Origin: Linanthus parryae | Taxonomy: Eukaryota > Streptophyta > Magnoliopsida > Ericales > Polemoniaceae | Assembly (NCBI GenBank): GCA_023055425.1 | Contig: JALGPY010000008.1 | Span: 19,565,359-19,629,358, forward strand | DNA: 64,000 nt | Direction of reading: 5' to 3' | Part shown: in pieces, positions 43,953-54,900 of the stretch | Layout: every line of letters begins with the position of its first letter | How positions within the stretch are numbered: the stretch's first letter is position 1 | Program-made: the position numbers and the translations under genes | The notes under the pieces: generated by a model | The model's database searches: none | Seen by the model: the letters and a program-made list of their open reading frames with translations, nothing else | What the model was told of the DNA's origin: nothing

Positions 43953-43965
43953 GGATCTGATACCA
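43953..43965 (-). other. Primer binding site (initiator tRNA-Met type)
   Basis: TGGTATCAGATCC on the minus strand, 3 bases inside the 5' LTR. It matches the usual TGGTATCAGAGCC of copia elements except for one base. Confidence 0.8.
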
Positions 43966-43968
43966 GTT

Positions 43969-44335
43969 TGTTATAACATAACTCCTGTTTTAGAGCTCTG
44001 ATACCAATTTGTTATGTCAAACCACCTCACGAACGAAGAACGAATAAAAGAAGAACACGAGTATTTTACGTGGTTCGCTAGCAAAATATTTGCTAACTAC
44101 CTCCACGGCGGAAAAGCACTATTTATTCACTTAAGAGGAACAATTACAATGTTTTTGCATACCTAGTAGAGAGACTACTAGCTTCTTTATATAGTACCCT
44201 AGAGGAAACCCACAGGCCAAAGGTTTCCAAAACCAAATTGGAAACAAACTTGCTGCCCATAAGTTTCCATCTTTGATATGGAAACAATTCCACCGCCTTT
44301 GACTAATTCAACACATTCAAGGCACCTCCTCAACA
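43969..44335 (-). repeat. 5' LTR of the copia element in kelch copy 2
   Basis: Paired with 39414-39780. CTTCTTTATATAGTACC (44181-44197, plus) reads as GGTACTATATAAAGAAG on the element strand and is its likely TATA box. Confidence 0.95.
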
Positions 44336-44499
44336 TTGTCTTTACCTTCTTCTTCTTCTAACCCCATATTCGTCGTTGACGATGATCTTTTCCTTGCCGA
44401 CGCCATGGATGGATGGATTGGTGAACACTAACGATATGCATTCCTTGAGTGAGCTTTCAAACGTATGTGTATATGTCTAGAAGGCAGCAAGCCCTAGGT

Positions 44500-44770
44500 C
44501 GGTTAACAGATGAAAAAACGGTAATAGACACTTTCACCTGCGCTAGTTTTAATGAATGATACTTTAACTCCCTTCTCATGTGGACCTCTTAGCAAACTTA
44601 CACCCCCCATATTGTGATGGCGTCAGTGAAGCTGCTTGCTCTAAACCCGCCGGTTCTCATCTGCGAAGCTAACATATATGGTTCATCCCCTTTTCCATCT
44701 TCTGTAGATCTAACCAATGACGTCGTAAGCCATCTATTAACATAATCTAAGTTAAACCTATTATATTATA
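44500..44770. repeat. Upstream part of the inverted segmental duplication (pairs with 31320-33280)
   Basis: In reverse complement this region follows the upstream flank of kelch copy 1: GTGAAAGTGTCT, AAAGTATCATTCA, ATGGGGG(G)TGTAAGTTT and CGGCGGGTTTAGAGC occur in the same order. The Mutator element at 31534-33149 is absent here. Confidence 0.8.
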
Positions 44771-44935
44771 GTGTTAAAAAAATTCACCCCTATAATTTGA
44801 TGAAAATATACTTTGGTCTCCTAACGTTTGAAAAATTCGTTATTGCACTCCTGAAACGGTAAAACGTTAGGATACTAAGTACTATTCTGTCATGTTTTTC
44901 CGTGAAGACACTTTCTCGTATTATTTTTTGACAAT

Positions 44936-44954
44936 CCCCCCCCCCCCCCCCCCC
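44936..44954. repeat. C homopolymer of 19
   Basis: An uninterrupted C run in AT-rich DNA. Its length is probably unreliable in any assembly. Confidence 0.9.
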
Positions 44955-45092
44955 GAATGTGAGCATAAGTCTATTATACCATTAGTCAACTACCACATTA
45001 CACCACTCGCCAATAATAAAATTTGTCTTCATTTTTGTAACTATAATTACCTGGAAACGAGTGAAGAATAATTATTAGTTTTGACTTATAAC

Positions 45093-45596
45093 TAGGGATG
45101 GCAATGCGGTCCGCTCCGATCTGAGATCCGGAGTGATCCGACCCTAATGGAGCGGTCCGAATCCGATCCATTTGCCTTTGGATCGGATTTGGATCACAAG
45201 TATGTGATCCGTTCGGATTTCGGATCGGATTCGGATCATATCTGTAAATATCCGATGATCCGATCCGACCCGACCCGATCTGATATATACATAAAATATC
45301 CGATAATCCGACCCGGTCCGATCCGAACTACATATAATATATGTATAATTATATAATATAATCATATATTATATATATAATAATATATAATTCGACCCGA
45401 TCCGATTCGTGATCCGTTCTTGTGATCCGTGATCCGTTTTCCTTATGGATCGGATTCGGACTTTTTCGTTGATCCGTTATATGATCCGATCCGAATCCGA
45501 TCCAGACCTGAACGGATTCGGATCAGGAGGTATCATTTTCGGATCGGATCGGATTATTGACAGATCCGATCCAAATCCGATCCGTTGCCATCCCTA
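45093..45596. mobile_element. hAT-type MITE with perfect 8-bp target site duplication
   Basis: The termini are TAGGGATGGCAA and TTGCCATCCCTA, with CTTATAAC on both sides (45085-45092, 45597-45604). The arms are dense in GGATCGGATC and the centre is TATA-rich. 504 bp, no transposase. Same family as 25434-25974. Confidence 0.88.
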
Positions 45597-45949
45597 CTTA
45601 TAACCAGTTTATGAAGATATAGCTTTGTACTATAGACTCAAAATATTGAATATTTTGAGCAACATTTTATCGAATTACTTCAAAGAAGCATATAATATGC
45701 AGGAGGCTAAGTCCTGTAATTGAAAACAAACAATATAAGATTGCACCTACCATGGTTGTGAAAATATTTGCATCGTCGGGAAGTAATGTTAGGAAAATAA
45801 TCTACAGTATCCAAAAACAACAACATAATTAATTCAAAAAACTTGTCACTTAAGTCGACGAACTGATCAGTGAAGAGGATCGCGTTGACGAACGCTTTCC
45901 TTAAAGTGTTTTGCTCTCCAGTGCTATCAGTTTGAACAGAACAATCGTC

Positions 45950-46038
45950 TACCAGGACTCCTCTTGTCGCAATCAACTAGTGTAGCACAAAACCTTGATT
46001 GCCCAGACGAAAAAACGTATGAGAACAGTTTGATCGAG

Positions 46039-46099
<61 letters not shown>

Positions 46100-47170
46100 A
46101 TCGGGATTGAGCGAGAGATGCGTCTGTGTTGATTTGAGAACGAAATCCGTTCTTAATAGAGAGGAGAAGGAAAATGTGGGTGAAGCCATAACCCACATTC
46201 CCATCCCTCTTCTCACGTTCTTAGGGAACGGTAGCTCTCTAGGAGAAAATCTATTAACATATAAACACCATTTTATGTATGGGTCGATCCACGACCCACA
46301 CGCTTCAAAGCGGTGCGCGCGCGCGTGTGTTTATTAATTAACATTGTTTCTCCACCGAAAACTGGAGCCGAAAGATCGTCACCTCAACAGGATAATTTGT
46401 TCATTCATAGCTTAGCTCAAGAGCTCAAGTTGAGCTTTCACTTGAGCTCAAGAGTTTCTACTGTATCCAACAATCCCCCACATGAATGACCAAATTGGCC
46501 ATTCAATAATTTTTGTCTCAACTAAACTGCCCCGAAGCTAATCACATAAAGATAGGTGGTCATAAACCTTGAACCTTCTCTTAGTGACACACTGCAGGTT
46601 GTGCTGGCTCACTAGTGCGTCAAAAGCCTTGAACTGTTTACCAATGGAGCACACCAAGTCGGCAGTGCTCAAGGAATTAGGACTTCTAGTCGTTCTATCC
46701 TCGTGAATGTGCTCATTTCGCCATGGAGACACGTTTTCCGGTTTCGTGAGTGCTATAGAGAATTCAGCCTATCAATTCTCGTAGATCCGGCTTCAGCTCC
46801 ACTCATATAGGTGAACTCTATCGGTACCTTGCTATACCAGAGTTCGTCAAGAGTTTAACTCATCCTCGATATAATGCAAGGCATCACATTATCAGGTCAA
46901 AGTAGGGGCCAGGAAAGAAACTTTCCAATGATCGTGTTGTATCCCTATCCGTACATAGTTATGTTGTCCCTTTGAACCTAATTCTTGGGATCTCCAGTCA
47001 CTTAGGTAAAGTTTGCCACTATGACAGATTTTTCAAGAGGTTCGGGCCCATTCCTTTCGATAAAGTCCATACTTTCTCTCTGGGCGGTTTACAGAAAAGG
47101 AATTGTTGGCAAATACTACCTGCATCTCAATGTTACTTATGCAACCAGAAGGATGAACTAGTACCAGTAT
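45950..47170 (-). mobile_element. 3' end of an LTR retrotransposon (partial LTR and adjacent internal sequence)
   Basis: On the minus strand a purine-rich CATGTGGGGGAT (about 46471-46482) is followed by TGTTGGATACAGTAGAAAC, as at a polypurine tract/3' LTR junction. The internal side (46480-47170) is non-coding, like the region between pol and 3' LTR in other copia elements. The LTR's outer end is not identified and its body holds a long AG run. There is no pol in the remaining flank, so this is a fragment. Confidence 0.45.
46043..46098. repeat. AG microsatellite, 28 units
   Basis: An uninterrupted AG run within the LTR-like fragment. Confidence 0.95.
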
Positions 47171-47529
47171 AGGCTCCATTAAAACCCGAATTCTCTTAAT
47201 TTTATTCTGAAATTGGAAACATCACATTAGAACAGCCAATGTTTAAATGATTACCTTAAATCAATGACAAATTGAAAAGAATTGTGAATTTTGGTAAGAA
47301 CGGAAAGGAGAAGTCTTTATGTTCTACATTTTCGTTAGAATTAAGTTTATAGGTCGAAGAAGACAAAGGAATAGAAGAAAATGGTGGAGAGGAATGGCTA
47401 AGAAGGATTATTAGGTTTGCCTACGCAGTAACATGCAAGATAATAAAGTTGGCCCATTAGTATTAAACCTCCAAATCAGATTTCAGCAGGTAGTTCTATG
47501 AGTCTGGATTTTGTTCCAAGACTATGAAG

Positions 47530-47532
<3 letters not shown>

Positions 47533-47570
<38 letters not shown>

Positions 47571-47578
47571 AAACCCTC
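47533..47578. repeat. AT microsatellite, 23 units
   Basis: An uninterrupted AT run. Confidence 0.95.
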
Positions 47579-47627
47579 TTTATAAATGATTTAATTTAGA
47601 AAATGCTATGTTTCACTCATTTTTCCC

Positions 47628-47755
47628 CTACCATTTAATTTCCCCCTTACGTGCAAGGATACTTACTTGGCTTATTTGTCAATTTTTTTTACCATTTAAT
47701 TTCCCCCTTAAGTGCATGGATACACTTACTTGGCATATTTTTCAATTAAGAAAAT
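47628..47755. repeat. Diverged tandem duplication of about 62 bp
   Basis: TACCATTTAATTTCCCCCTT followed by A(C/A)GTGCA(A/T)GGATAC and ACTTACTTGGC occurs at 47628 and 47689. Confidence 0.75.
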
Positions 47756-48842
47756 GATAACGATTAAATTTAAATATATATGTGTATTTAAATTTGAAAA
47801 TATATATTGACGGAGCCAACTATGCTTCCATGTAGGAGAGCATAACAGCCTCTTCGATTTACTTCAAGGTAAAGGAGTGAAAGGAAGCTTTGAACAGAAA
47901 ATATTCATATGAAAAAATGTCGGCAACTATCATCATTTACAAGGATTCTTAAGAAGAACAGCTGGATATAGAAAAATGACATCTCATCTTACCGAATGAT
48001 ATAAAATGACATCTCAATGTTACTTAAGTATATGAGGAATGGGTTTCAATTGGTGTAGGTGAATGAGCAAGGCATCATTTCTTCAATTTTATAAAGGTGG
48101 ATTTTCAATAAGATATACGGTTAGAAACATAGAAGATTTACCTAGTGTATCTTTGTAACCGCGAGCTTCTACCAAACATCATAGCTCCGTAATCTCTCCT
48201 TCAATAGCAAGGTGTACCTGCAAATTAGTCGGCGACTTTTGCAAAGGAAGAAGAGAAATTTGGTAGTCAGTTGAATGAAAGAATTTTGTAGGCCTAGACT
48301 TCGTCAGTTTCTGGCTGGTAAGTGTTTTGGTTGATGATTGGCAGAGGCCTCGCCGACTATGTCGTTAGCTTGCAGGCGGCTAATGTGTACAGTGCTCAAA
48401 TCATGTCAGATGCTGCAAAGATCCCTGAACCAAAAAAAGAACTTACATTTTAACATTACCCATAGCTATAGAAGTAGTCAAAGTCAAAACATAATCCAAG
48501 AAGCTGAAAATCATATTAAGGAAATTGGAAGGGAAGAATGAAGCAACTTCTCCCACTCCACATATGAGATGTAAGGTAATTCTTCCAAAAGAATAACTTT
48601 GATTTCGAATATCATGAATACAACATAACCACAACTTAATATTAAATCTAGCCACAACGACAAATTTAATCATAATCAAATAATCATTTGCATACCTTAG
48701 TCATTCGAGTTAGAATTCAATAAAGCCTTTCAACTTATGCTGCTGAGTATAGTACTCCATCCGACAAATACGTCAGAATATTCAATCTCCTGAATTGAGG
48801 TTGCAAGCAAAATAAGAAATGAAATAAACGGGTTGCAACATA
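47756..48842. other. Spacer, no gene assigned
   Basis: AT-rich. A short codon-like stretch (about 48340-48430, reading GLADYVVSLQAANVYSAQIM in one frame) stands out, but it has no start, no clear splice sites and no homology I can name. Confidence 0.35.
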
Positions 48843-48847
48843 TACCC

Positions 48848-49318
48848 TGTTGGCAATTGGTGCGCCCATGTGGGGTGCCCAATGCAATTATCATAACCTT
48901 ATGGGGTTAGTTGCACTAATGCACAAACTAGAGGGGTTAGTAGCTAAGGCTTAAACCCTAGGGGTTTATGTGCAAACTTAGGAGAAGTTTTGCCTATATA
49001 AGGAGGCAGCCTCCTACATATTATAATGAGCTATTCTAGAGAATAAAGTTATTCTGTCTAGATTCATACTAGTTGTAGAGAACCCTAGTCTCTCTCCAAC
49101 TTCATCCAAGGAGGTGGAACGTGGTGTGGAAATCAGTGTTCGTCCTCGAGATTCACACTAGATTGGTGGGAGCAAGATCAAAGAGGAGGCGCGTGAAAGC
49201 AAGCAACACAACGATCATCCGCTGCATTAAGGAGCTTAGGAAGAAAAGGTAAACACATGAATATTCCGCTTTAATTCATGTTGTAGATCTGAACATGTTA
49301 GATCCTTCCTGCCTTTCA
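48848..49318 (+). repeat. 5' LTR of the young copia element
   Basis: TGTTGGCAATT...CTTTCA. CCTATATAAGGAGGC (48992-49006) is the likely TATA box of the element. Confidence 0.95.
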
Positions 49319-49319
49319 T

Positions 49320-49332
49320 TGGTATCAGAGCC
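49320..49332 (+). other. Primer binding site (initiator tRNA-Met)
   Basis: TGGTATCAGAGCC, an exact match to the standard copia site, one base after the 5' LTR. Confidence 0.93.
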
Positions 49333-49748
49333 ATAAGCTTGTTTTTCGTGCCTCGATAAGCGTTCCCGAACCTGATTTAAAAATCGCGTTTCTGAAATTT
49401 CATAACCAGTAGACGAAACCTATATGGTTAGGTAGGGTTTTTCACGAGGATTCCAGATATATAAATTTTATATTTTTTGGATTTACGGTGAATTAGTTAT
49501 GAATTTTCAAAGTTTCGGAACTGTATTAATCTGGACTGCTAGATCCAATAATAGAACACGTTTTTCAAAAACTTGTTAAAATTGGATTTTGACCACATAA
49601 TCGGGATCAGGACGAAGAGACGATCACGGCAAAATTAATTTCGTCGCGAACGGAGCAAGGGAAGGCGGCGCGTGGGCTTCACGCGCCACCGACGCCGCCC
49701 CCACGCGCGGCCACGCGCCGCACGCGCCCAAGGGCTGGCGGCGGCTGC

Positions 49749-49940
49749 TGACGTGGCCTAGGGCTGACGTAGCAGATGACGTGGCGGTGCCACGTCAGCA
49801 AGTGGCTGACGTGGCGATGACGTGGCAGCTGACGTGGCAGCTGGCGTGACGATGACGTGGTGGCTGACGTGGCAGCTGACGTCAGCATAGGTGCTGACGT
49901 GGCATGCCACGTGGCATGCTGACATGGCACATGGCCGACG
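49749..49940 (+). promoter_or_regulatory. Array of about a dozen ACGT-core motifs in the copia leader
   Basis: TGACGTGGC or close variants recur through this stretch (for example 49749-49757), with one inverted copy (GCCACGTCAGC), one TGACGTCA-type palindrome (CTGACGTCAG), one G-box (CCACGTGG) and one CGACGTCG. Plant bZIP factors of the TGA, G-box-binding and ABF groups bind such cores. The motifs are spaced irregularly, 8 to 25 bases apart, so this is a decayed short tandem repeat. The same sequence can also fold on itself as RNA. Function is inferred from motif density only. Confidence 0.6.
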
Positions 49941-51025
49941 TCGGCGCGTGGCGGAGGCGGACGCGCCCACGCGCGGCGGCGCGTGAGGGCGCGTGCGGCC
50001 TCCTCCCGCCGTCGTTTTTAGTCCGGTTTTTTCCTAGGGACTCCAAATTAAATTTCCTATTTTGTGGGTATTTTTTCATAATTTTTGGAGTGACGGAAAA
50101 TTTTAGTAATTTCCAGATTAATTAATTAGTGTTTAGCACACTTCCCGAGGCAGTTTGACGACCTTAAACACACTGTTTTGAGCCCAAATTTTTCTTGGAG
50201 ACTTAGGTCATTTTTCCCTACGTTTTGCCATAGGTGGTGAGACCCTAAGTGGTCGGGAGCAATTTTCGATCTTTTTAGTTGATTAGATTATTGCTTATTA
50301 ATTTCCAGTAATTATTGCTTAATTCCGGAAATTTCCAGAAAATACCAGTATGTTTATTATGTTGTTATACATGCTGTTGTGGGTTGAATGGATGTGTTTG
50401 GTGCATGGATGTGGCATAGATGTTTTATATTTTGGTTTTGGTTTTGGTTTTTGAATATGTAATCAAAATACGGCCTGCGAGTCGTGCCTCTCTATACTCT
50501 AGTGTCTTCTCTCCTCATCCACTCGCCTCTATGAGGTTACTTCTTATTAGAAATAAGATAGTTAGTAGAGATTGAAGATTGAAGCTTCAAGAGAGGTGGC
50601 CAAACCAAAAGCTATGGCGCAAGGTGCATGGAGCAATTAGACGGTCTAATGGAGCCTCAAGCTTGGAGTCCTCAAGTAGGCGAGATGGCATGAGATGGAG
50701 TCCAAGACTTGCTCAAAGAAGTGCTCTCAATAGTGGGAGTGCACCTTAGGGGCCACATCCATTGCATATTTATTTATGCTTATGCTTGTTTTATGTTATA
50801 ACTGCGTGTGATTGGATATATATGTTTAACCTCGCATGCTAAAGAACTAAAACAAAAGAGCTCACATGATGACATGATTAAAATTGATAGGAAATCACAA
50901 GTGATGAGATTTGATTCCTAGGATATACGCTAGGTTTTGGTGGAGTCCTTGTGAGGAACTATTGAGATTAATCGATGTCACATGTTATTTAGGAGCTAAA
51001 ACAAAGCTAGTAACTAATATTCATT

Positions 51026-51946
51026 TTGTCTCGTTTTTCAGTCACGATGAACACGAATCTATTTCCTAAATCTGCTATAATTCTAAAGGGAGACAACTTC
51101 CGTGCATGGTACAGAAGTGCGATATGTCGCATGATTGAGCTAGGTTTGTCTGATCATTTGCATATGGCAAAGATGGAGCCATGGGTACCACTGGGCGGCC
51201 CAACTGATGCATATAGACGTGATCTTGAGGCTTACCAGAAATGGGAAGTTGATGACAAGAAAGCATGTCTAGAATTGATGGATCTAGTGAGGACTGATCT
51301 CCTAGAGTCAATTGTGATTGATTATGCAAAGAAGCTCTGGGAAGACATTCTAGGACTGTACGGAACTGCAGACGACTTCCAAAAGACATGTCTATGGATG
51401 ATGCTCACTTCTACGGTGAAGGATGATAATGTCTCTATGGATACGCACCTAAAGACCTTATCATTCTATATTACTGAACTTATAACTTCTGGGCAGGATG
51501 TATCCGATGAGAGACAGCTAAAGGCTGTGAGAATGTCTCTACCAGATTCATGGGATTCCGTGAGAAAAGTGTTGCAAGGATCAGATGACATAAAGACATT
51601 TGATGATGCAAAGCGATATTTATTGTTTGAGGAAAAGAGACTGGAATTTGCCAGAACTTCTAGTCCAGCATCGCAGGTAGAGAGCCCTCCCATGGCAAAT
51701 GTGCCAAAGGGTCAGGAAGTCATCGTGGAGCACGAAAGTGGAGGCCACATGGGCCCATGCCGCAAGATCAGTAAGCGCCAAATGTGGAAGAGGTCCAAAA
51801 GGGATATGAGACAAGTTATGTGCTATAACTGCCAGGCATATGGCCACTTTGCTCGTGACTGCGCCGAGCCAAAGGTACACTATAATCCAAACTCTGACTG
51901 TTATGTTATAAGTCAAGTTTATTTTGCTGATTCCCCTAATGTGTAG
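51026..51946 (+). CDS. copia gag protein
   Basis: This 306-residue capsid-nucleocapsid protein starts MSRFSV, though the ATG at 51047 (MNTNLF) is the more likely start. A gag domain (ILKGDNFRAWYRSAICRMIE, then a helical body to about residue 215) is followed by a basic stretch (KRQMWKRSKRDMRQ) and the knuckle CYNCQAYGHFARDC (CX2CX4HX4C). The frame ends at TAG 51944-51946, exactly before the protease motif. The next codons continue in the same frame, so this stop separates gag from pol. Confidence 0.92.
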   Translation: MSRFSVTMNTNLFPKSAIILKGDNFRAWYRSAICRMIELGLSDHLHMAKMEPWVPLGGPTDAYRRDLEAYQKWEVDDKKACLELMDLVRTDLLESIVIDYAKKLWEDILGLYGTADDFQKTCLWMMLTSTVKDDNVSMDTHLKTLSFYITELITSGQDVSDERQLKAVRMSLPDSWDSVRKVLQGSDDIKTFDDAKRYLLFEEKRLEFARTSSPASQVESPPMANVPKGQEVIVEHESGGHMGPCRKISKRQMWKRSKRDMRQVMCYNCQAYGHFARDCAEPKVHYNPNSDCYVISQVYFADSPNV

Positions 51947-54900
51947 GTATTGGATTCATGTGCGAGTGACCACCTAGCATGTGATCGAGACGCGTGCACG
52001 GATTATAGGCGAGTACCAGTGGGCAGTAGAAGAGTGTACATGGGGAACAACTCTTTCGTTGATGTGGTGGGCATTGGCACATATCAGCTGAAGATGAAGT
52101 CTGGAAAGACGCTTGTTCTTCATGACGTTTTATACGCTCCTGATGCACGCAAGAACTTAGTTTCAGTTTCTAGACTTTTGGATTTGGATTTTAGACTTGT
52201 TTTTTAGGGTGGTTTTGCCAAACTGTTTGTTGGCAACTCATGTTTTGGTACTGGTTATATTTCTCGTGGTTTATTTTATTTAGACATTGTTGGTTCTAGC
52301 ATTGATGATGTTTATGATTCTCGTTTGTATATTACATCTTCTAGTGATGATGATGCCACTAGATGGCATGCTAGATTGGGACATATAGGACAGGACAGGA
52401 TGAACAGGCTGGCCAAGGCAGGCCTACTTGGAGATATGCCCAAGATATCATTACCTGTATGTGAGTCTTGTCTTGCAGGAAAAGCTAAACGCAAACCGTT
52501 CGGTAAAGCAGTAAGGGCTACTGAGCCTTTACAACTTATTCATTCTGATGTTTGCGGTCCATTAAATGTTAGAGCTAGACATGGTGCTCGCTATTTCATC
52601 ACATTCATAGATGATCACACTCGTTTGGTTATGTGTATTTGATGGCACATAAATCTGAAGCGCTAGGGTGCTTCAGAAAATTTCTACAAGAGGTAGAGAA
52701 CCAACTGGACAAAAGAGTTAAGGCTCTTAGGACAGATCGAGGGCGTGAATATCTATCTGATCAATTCAAAGAGCTCTGTGAGACTAAAGGAATAGTGAGG
52801 CAGTTGACTATTCCCTTCACACCGCAGCAAAATGGTGTAGCGGAAAGAAGGAATAGAACGCTGTTAGAGATGGTTCGTAGTATGATGGCAAATGCGAATC
52901 TGCCTATCTCCTATTGGGGAGATGCATTGATGACAGCCACATACATACTGAACCGTGTGCCCACCAAGTCCGTAGCCACAACCCCTTACGAGATGTGGAC
53001 CAAAAGGCAACCCGAATTGGGTCACCTTAGGCCATGGGGGTCGGCCGCCTATGTACGTAACGTCTCCCATGTCCATGGGAAATTGGGTGCTAGAGGAAAG
53101 AAGTGCATCTTCATACGGTACTCTGAGCACTCCAAGGGTTATGTATTCATAGCGCAACAGCCGGATGGTAGTCTAACAGAGATGGAATCGCGAGATGTAG
53201 AATTTCTCGAGAGAGATTTTCCCAGTCAGGGAGAAGCACGTGGAGATGGTATTCTCTACGAAGAGGAGGAACCACTGGATGACTCTCAGTTCTCTACAGA
53301 CCTACAGGGAACAGTCCCTATGGATCTTCAGAACAGTGGGAGTGACTTGCCTAGTGAGCAGCCCATCATATATGATGATGAAGCTGAAGAAGAACCCTCT
53401 TTGCGTAGGAGCGCTCGTGGGAGCGTACCCCGTCGACGATTTGACATCGAAGGGGAGGCCATGATGGTCACCACACAAGAAGATGATGAACCTAGGACAT
53501 TGTCCGAGGCTCTCTCATCCCCTGACAAGAAAGAATGGAACATTGCTTTACAAGAAGAACTGGAGTCAATGAAAACCAATCATGTTTGGGATTTAGTTGA
53601 CTTGCCTCCTGGGCGCAGGGCCATTGGAAACAAATGGGTTTTCAAGGTCAAGAGGAAGGCAGACGGAAGCGTTGAGAGGCATAAGGCCCGGCTAGTGGCG
53701 AAAGGCTACACCCAACAACAGGGTGTGGATTACGAGGAGACGTTCTCACCGGTTGTGAGAATTGCCTCCATTCGCCTCATACTTGCAATAGTGGCTAGCA
53801 TGGACTTGGAACTACATCAAATGGATGTTAAGACTGCATTTCTCAATGGAGAACTAGAAGAGGAGATTTATATGGCTCAACCGGAAGGTTTTGAGAAGAA
53901 AGGTCAAGAGCACAAAGTGTGCAAACTGATTAAGTCCATATATGGACTAAAGCAGTCCTCTAGACAGTGGTATTTGAAATTCCATCAAGACATTGTAGCA
54001 TATGGCTTCACAATGGTTGATGAGGACCACTGTGTGTATGTCAGACGTTCCGGAAAGAAGTTCATGATACTGTCATTATATGTAGATGACATACTACTAG
54101 CCAGCAATGATAAAGGAATGCTCGGAACTACCAAAGGGTGGTTATCCTCTCGTTTTTCAATGAAGGATATTGGAGAAGCGAGTTACATCCTTGGGATAAA
54201 GATCCTAAGGAACCGCTCTAAGAGGCTTCTTGGCTTGTCTCAAGAGACATACATCAAGAAGGTACTTGAACGGTTCCAGATGATGGACTCTAAGCCATTC
54301 GAGACTCCCATTGCACATGGCGAGAAACTCAGCCTTGAAATGTGTCCCAAGACCCAACACGAGAAAGACCAGATGGCCAAAGTACCCTATGCAAGTGCTG
54401 TCGGAAGTTTAATGTACGCAATGATGTGTACAAGGCCCGACATATGTCATGCTGTCGGTTTAGTTAGCAGATATCAGTCTGATCCCGGTGTTGGACACTG
54501 GAAGGCTGTTAAGAGGATTCTCCGATATCTCAAAGGTACTAAGGATTACGTGTTAAGCTACCGAGGCTCTGAGCTAAGGCTCATTGGCTACAGTGATGCT
54601 GACTGGGGTGGGGACCTAGACGCACGTAAATCGACCTCAGGCTACGTCTTCATGCTGGGTGGAGGAGCCATCACATGGCACAGTAGCAAGCAGACTTGCA
54701 CTGCCTTATCGACCATGGAAGCTGAATACGTTGCCTGCTCCGCGGCAGCGCAGGAGAGTGTTTGGCTGAAGAGATTTCTGGTCAGCTTAGGAGCGGTTGA
54801 CGAACCAAGACCAGTAACGCTTCGTTGTGATAGTATGTCGGCCATAGCTTGTGCTAAAGATCCGAAATACCACAGCAAGGCCAAACATATTGAGATAAAG

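Larger units (their letters stand above)
39414..44335 (-). mobile_element. Ty1/copia retrotransposon, 4922 bp, inserted in kelch copy 2
   Basis: Two 367-bp LTRs (39414-39780, 43969-44335) begin TGTTATAACA and end CTCCTCAACA. TTGTC is duplicated at 39409-39413 and 44336-44340. On the minus strand the order is 5' LTR, primer binding site, gag, protease, integrase, RT, RNase H, polypurine tract and 3' LTR, which is the copia order. The gag and pol sequences resemble the Tnt1-94 type (Tork lineage). About a dozen differences separate the LTRs (roughly 3 percent), so the insertion is moderately young. Coding is broken by three one-base deletions and one stop. Confidence 0.96.
38185..44406 (-). pseudogene. 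Kelch-like beta-propeller gene, copy 2, split by a copia element
   Basis: The start codon is at 44406-44404. The first 24 codons (MASARKRSSS...EEEEGKD) run to 44336 and the frame resumes in phase at 39413 on the other side of the Ty1/copia element at 39414-44335. TTGTC on both sides is the 5-bp target site duplication. The body then matches copies 1 and 3 (YALFALGIPSPGGTIV, LYFLGG, VADGKIFVVSGN, YCYHIDSGLW, VVGETLWNV). A TAA at 39186-39188 replaces the lysine codon found in copy 1, so the gene would be truncated even without the copia. The donor GTAAGT after DAHL is still intact (38184-38189), and the intron sequence to about 37750 is collinear with the intron of copy 3. A 321-codon frame from 39128 remains open downstream of the stop. 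Confidence 0.9.
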
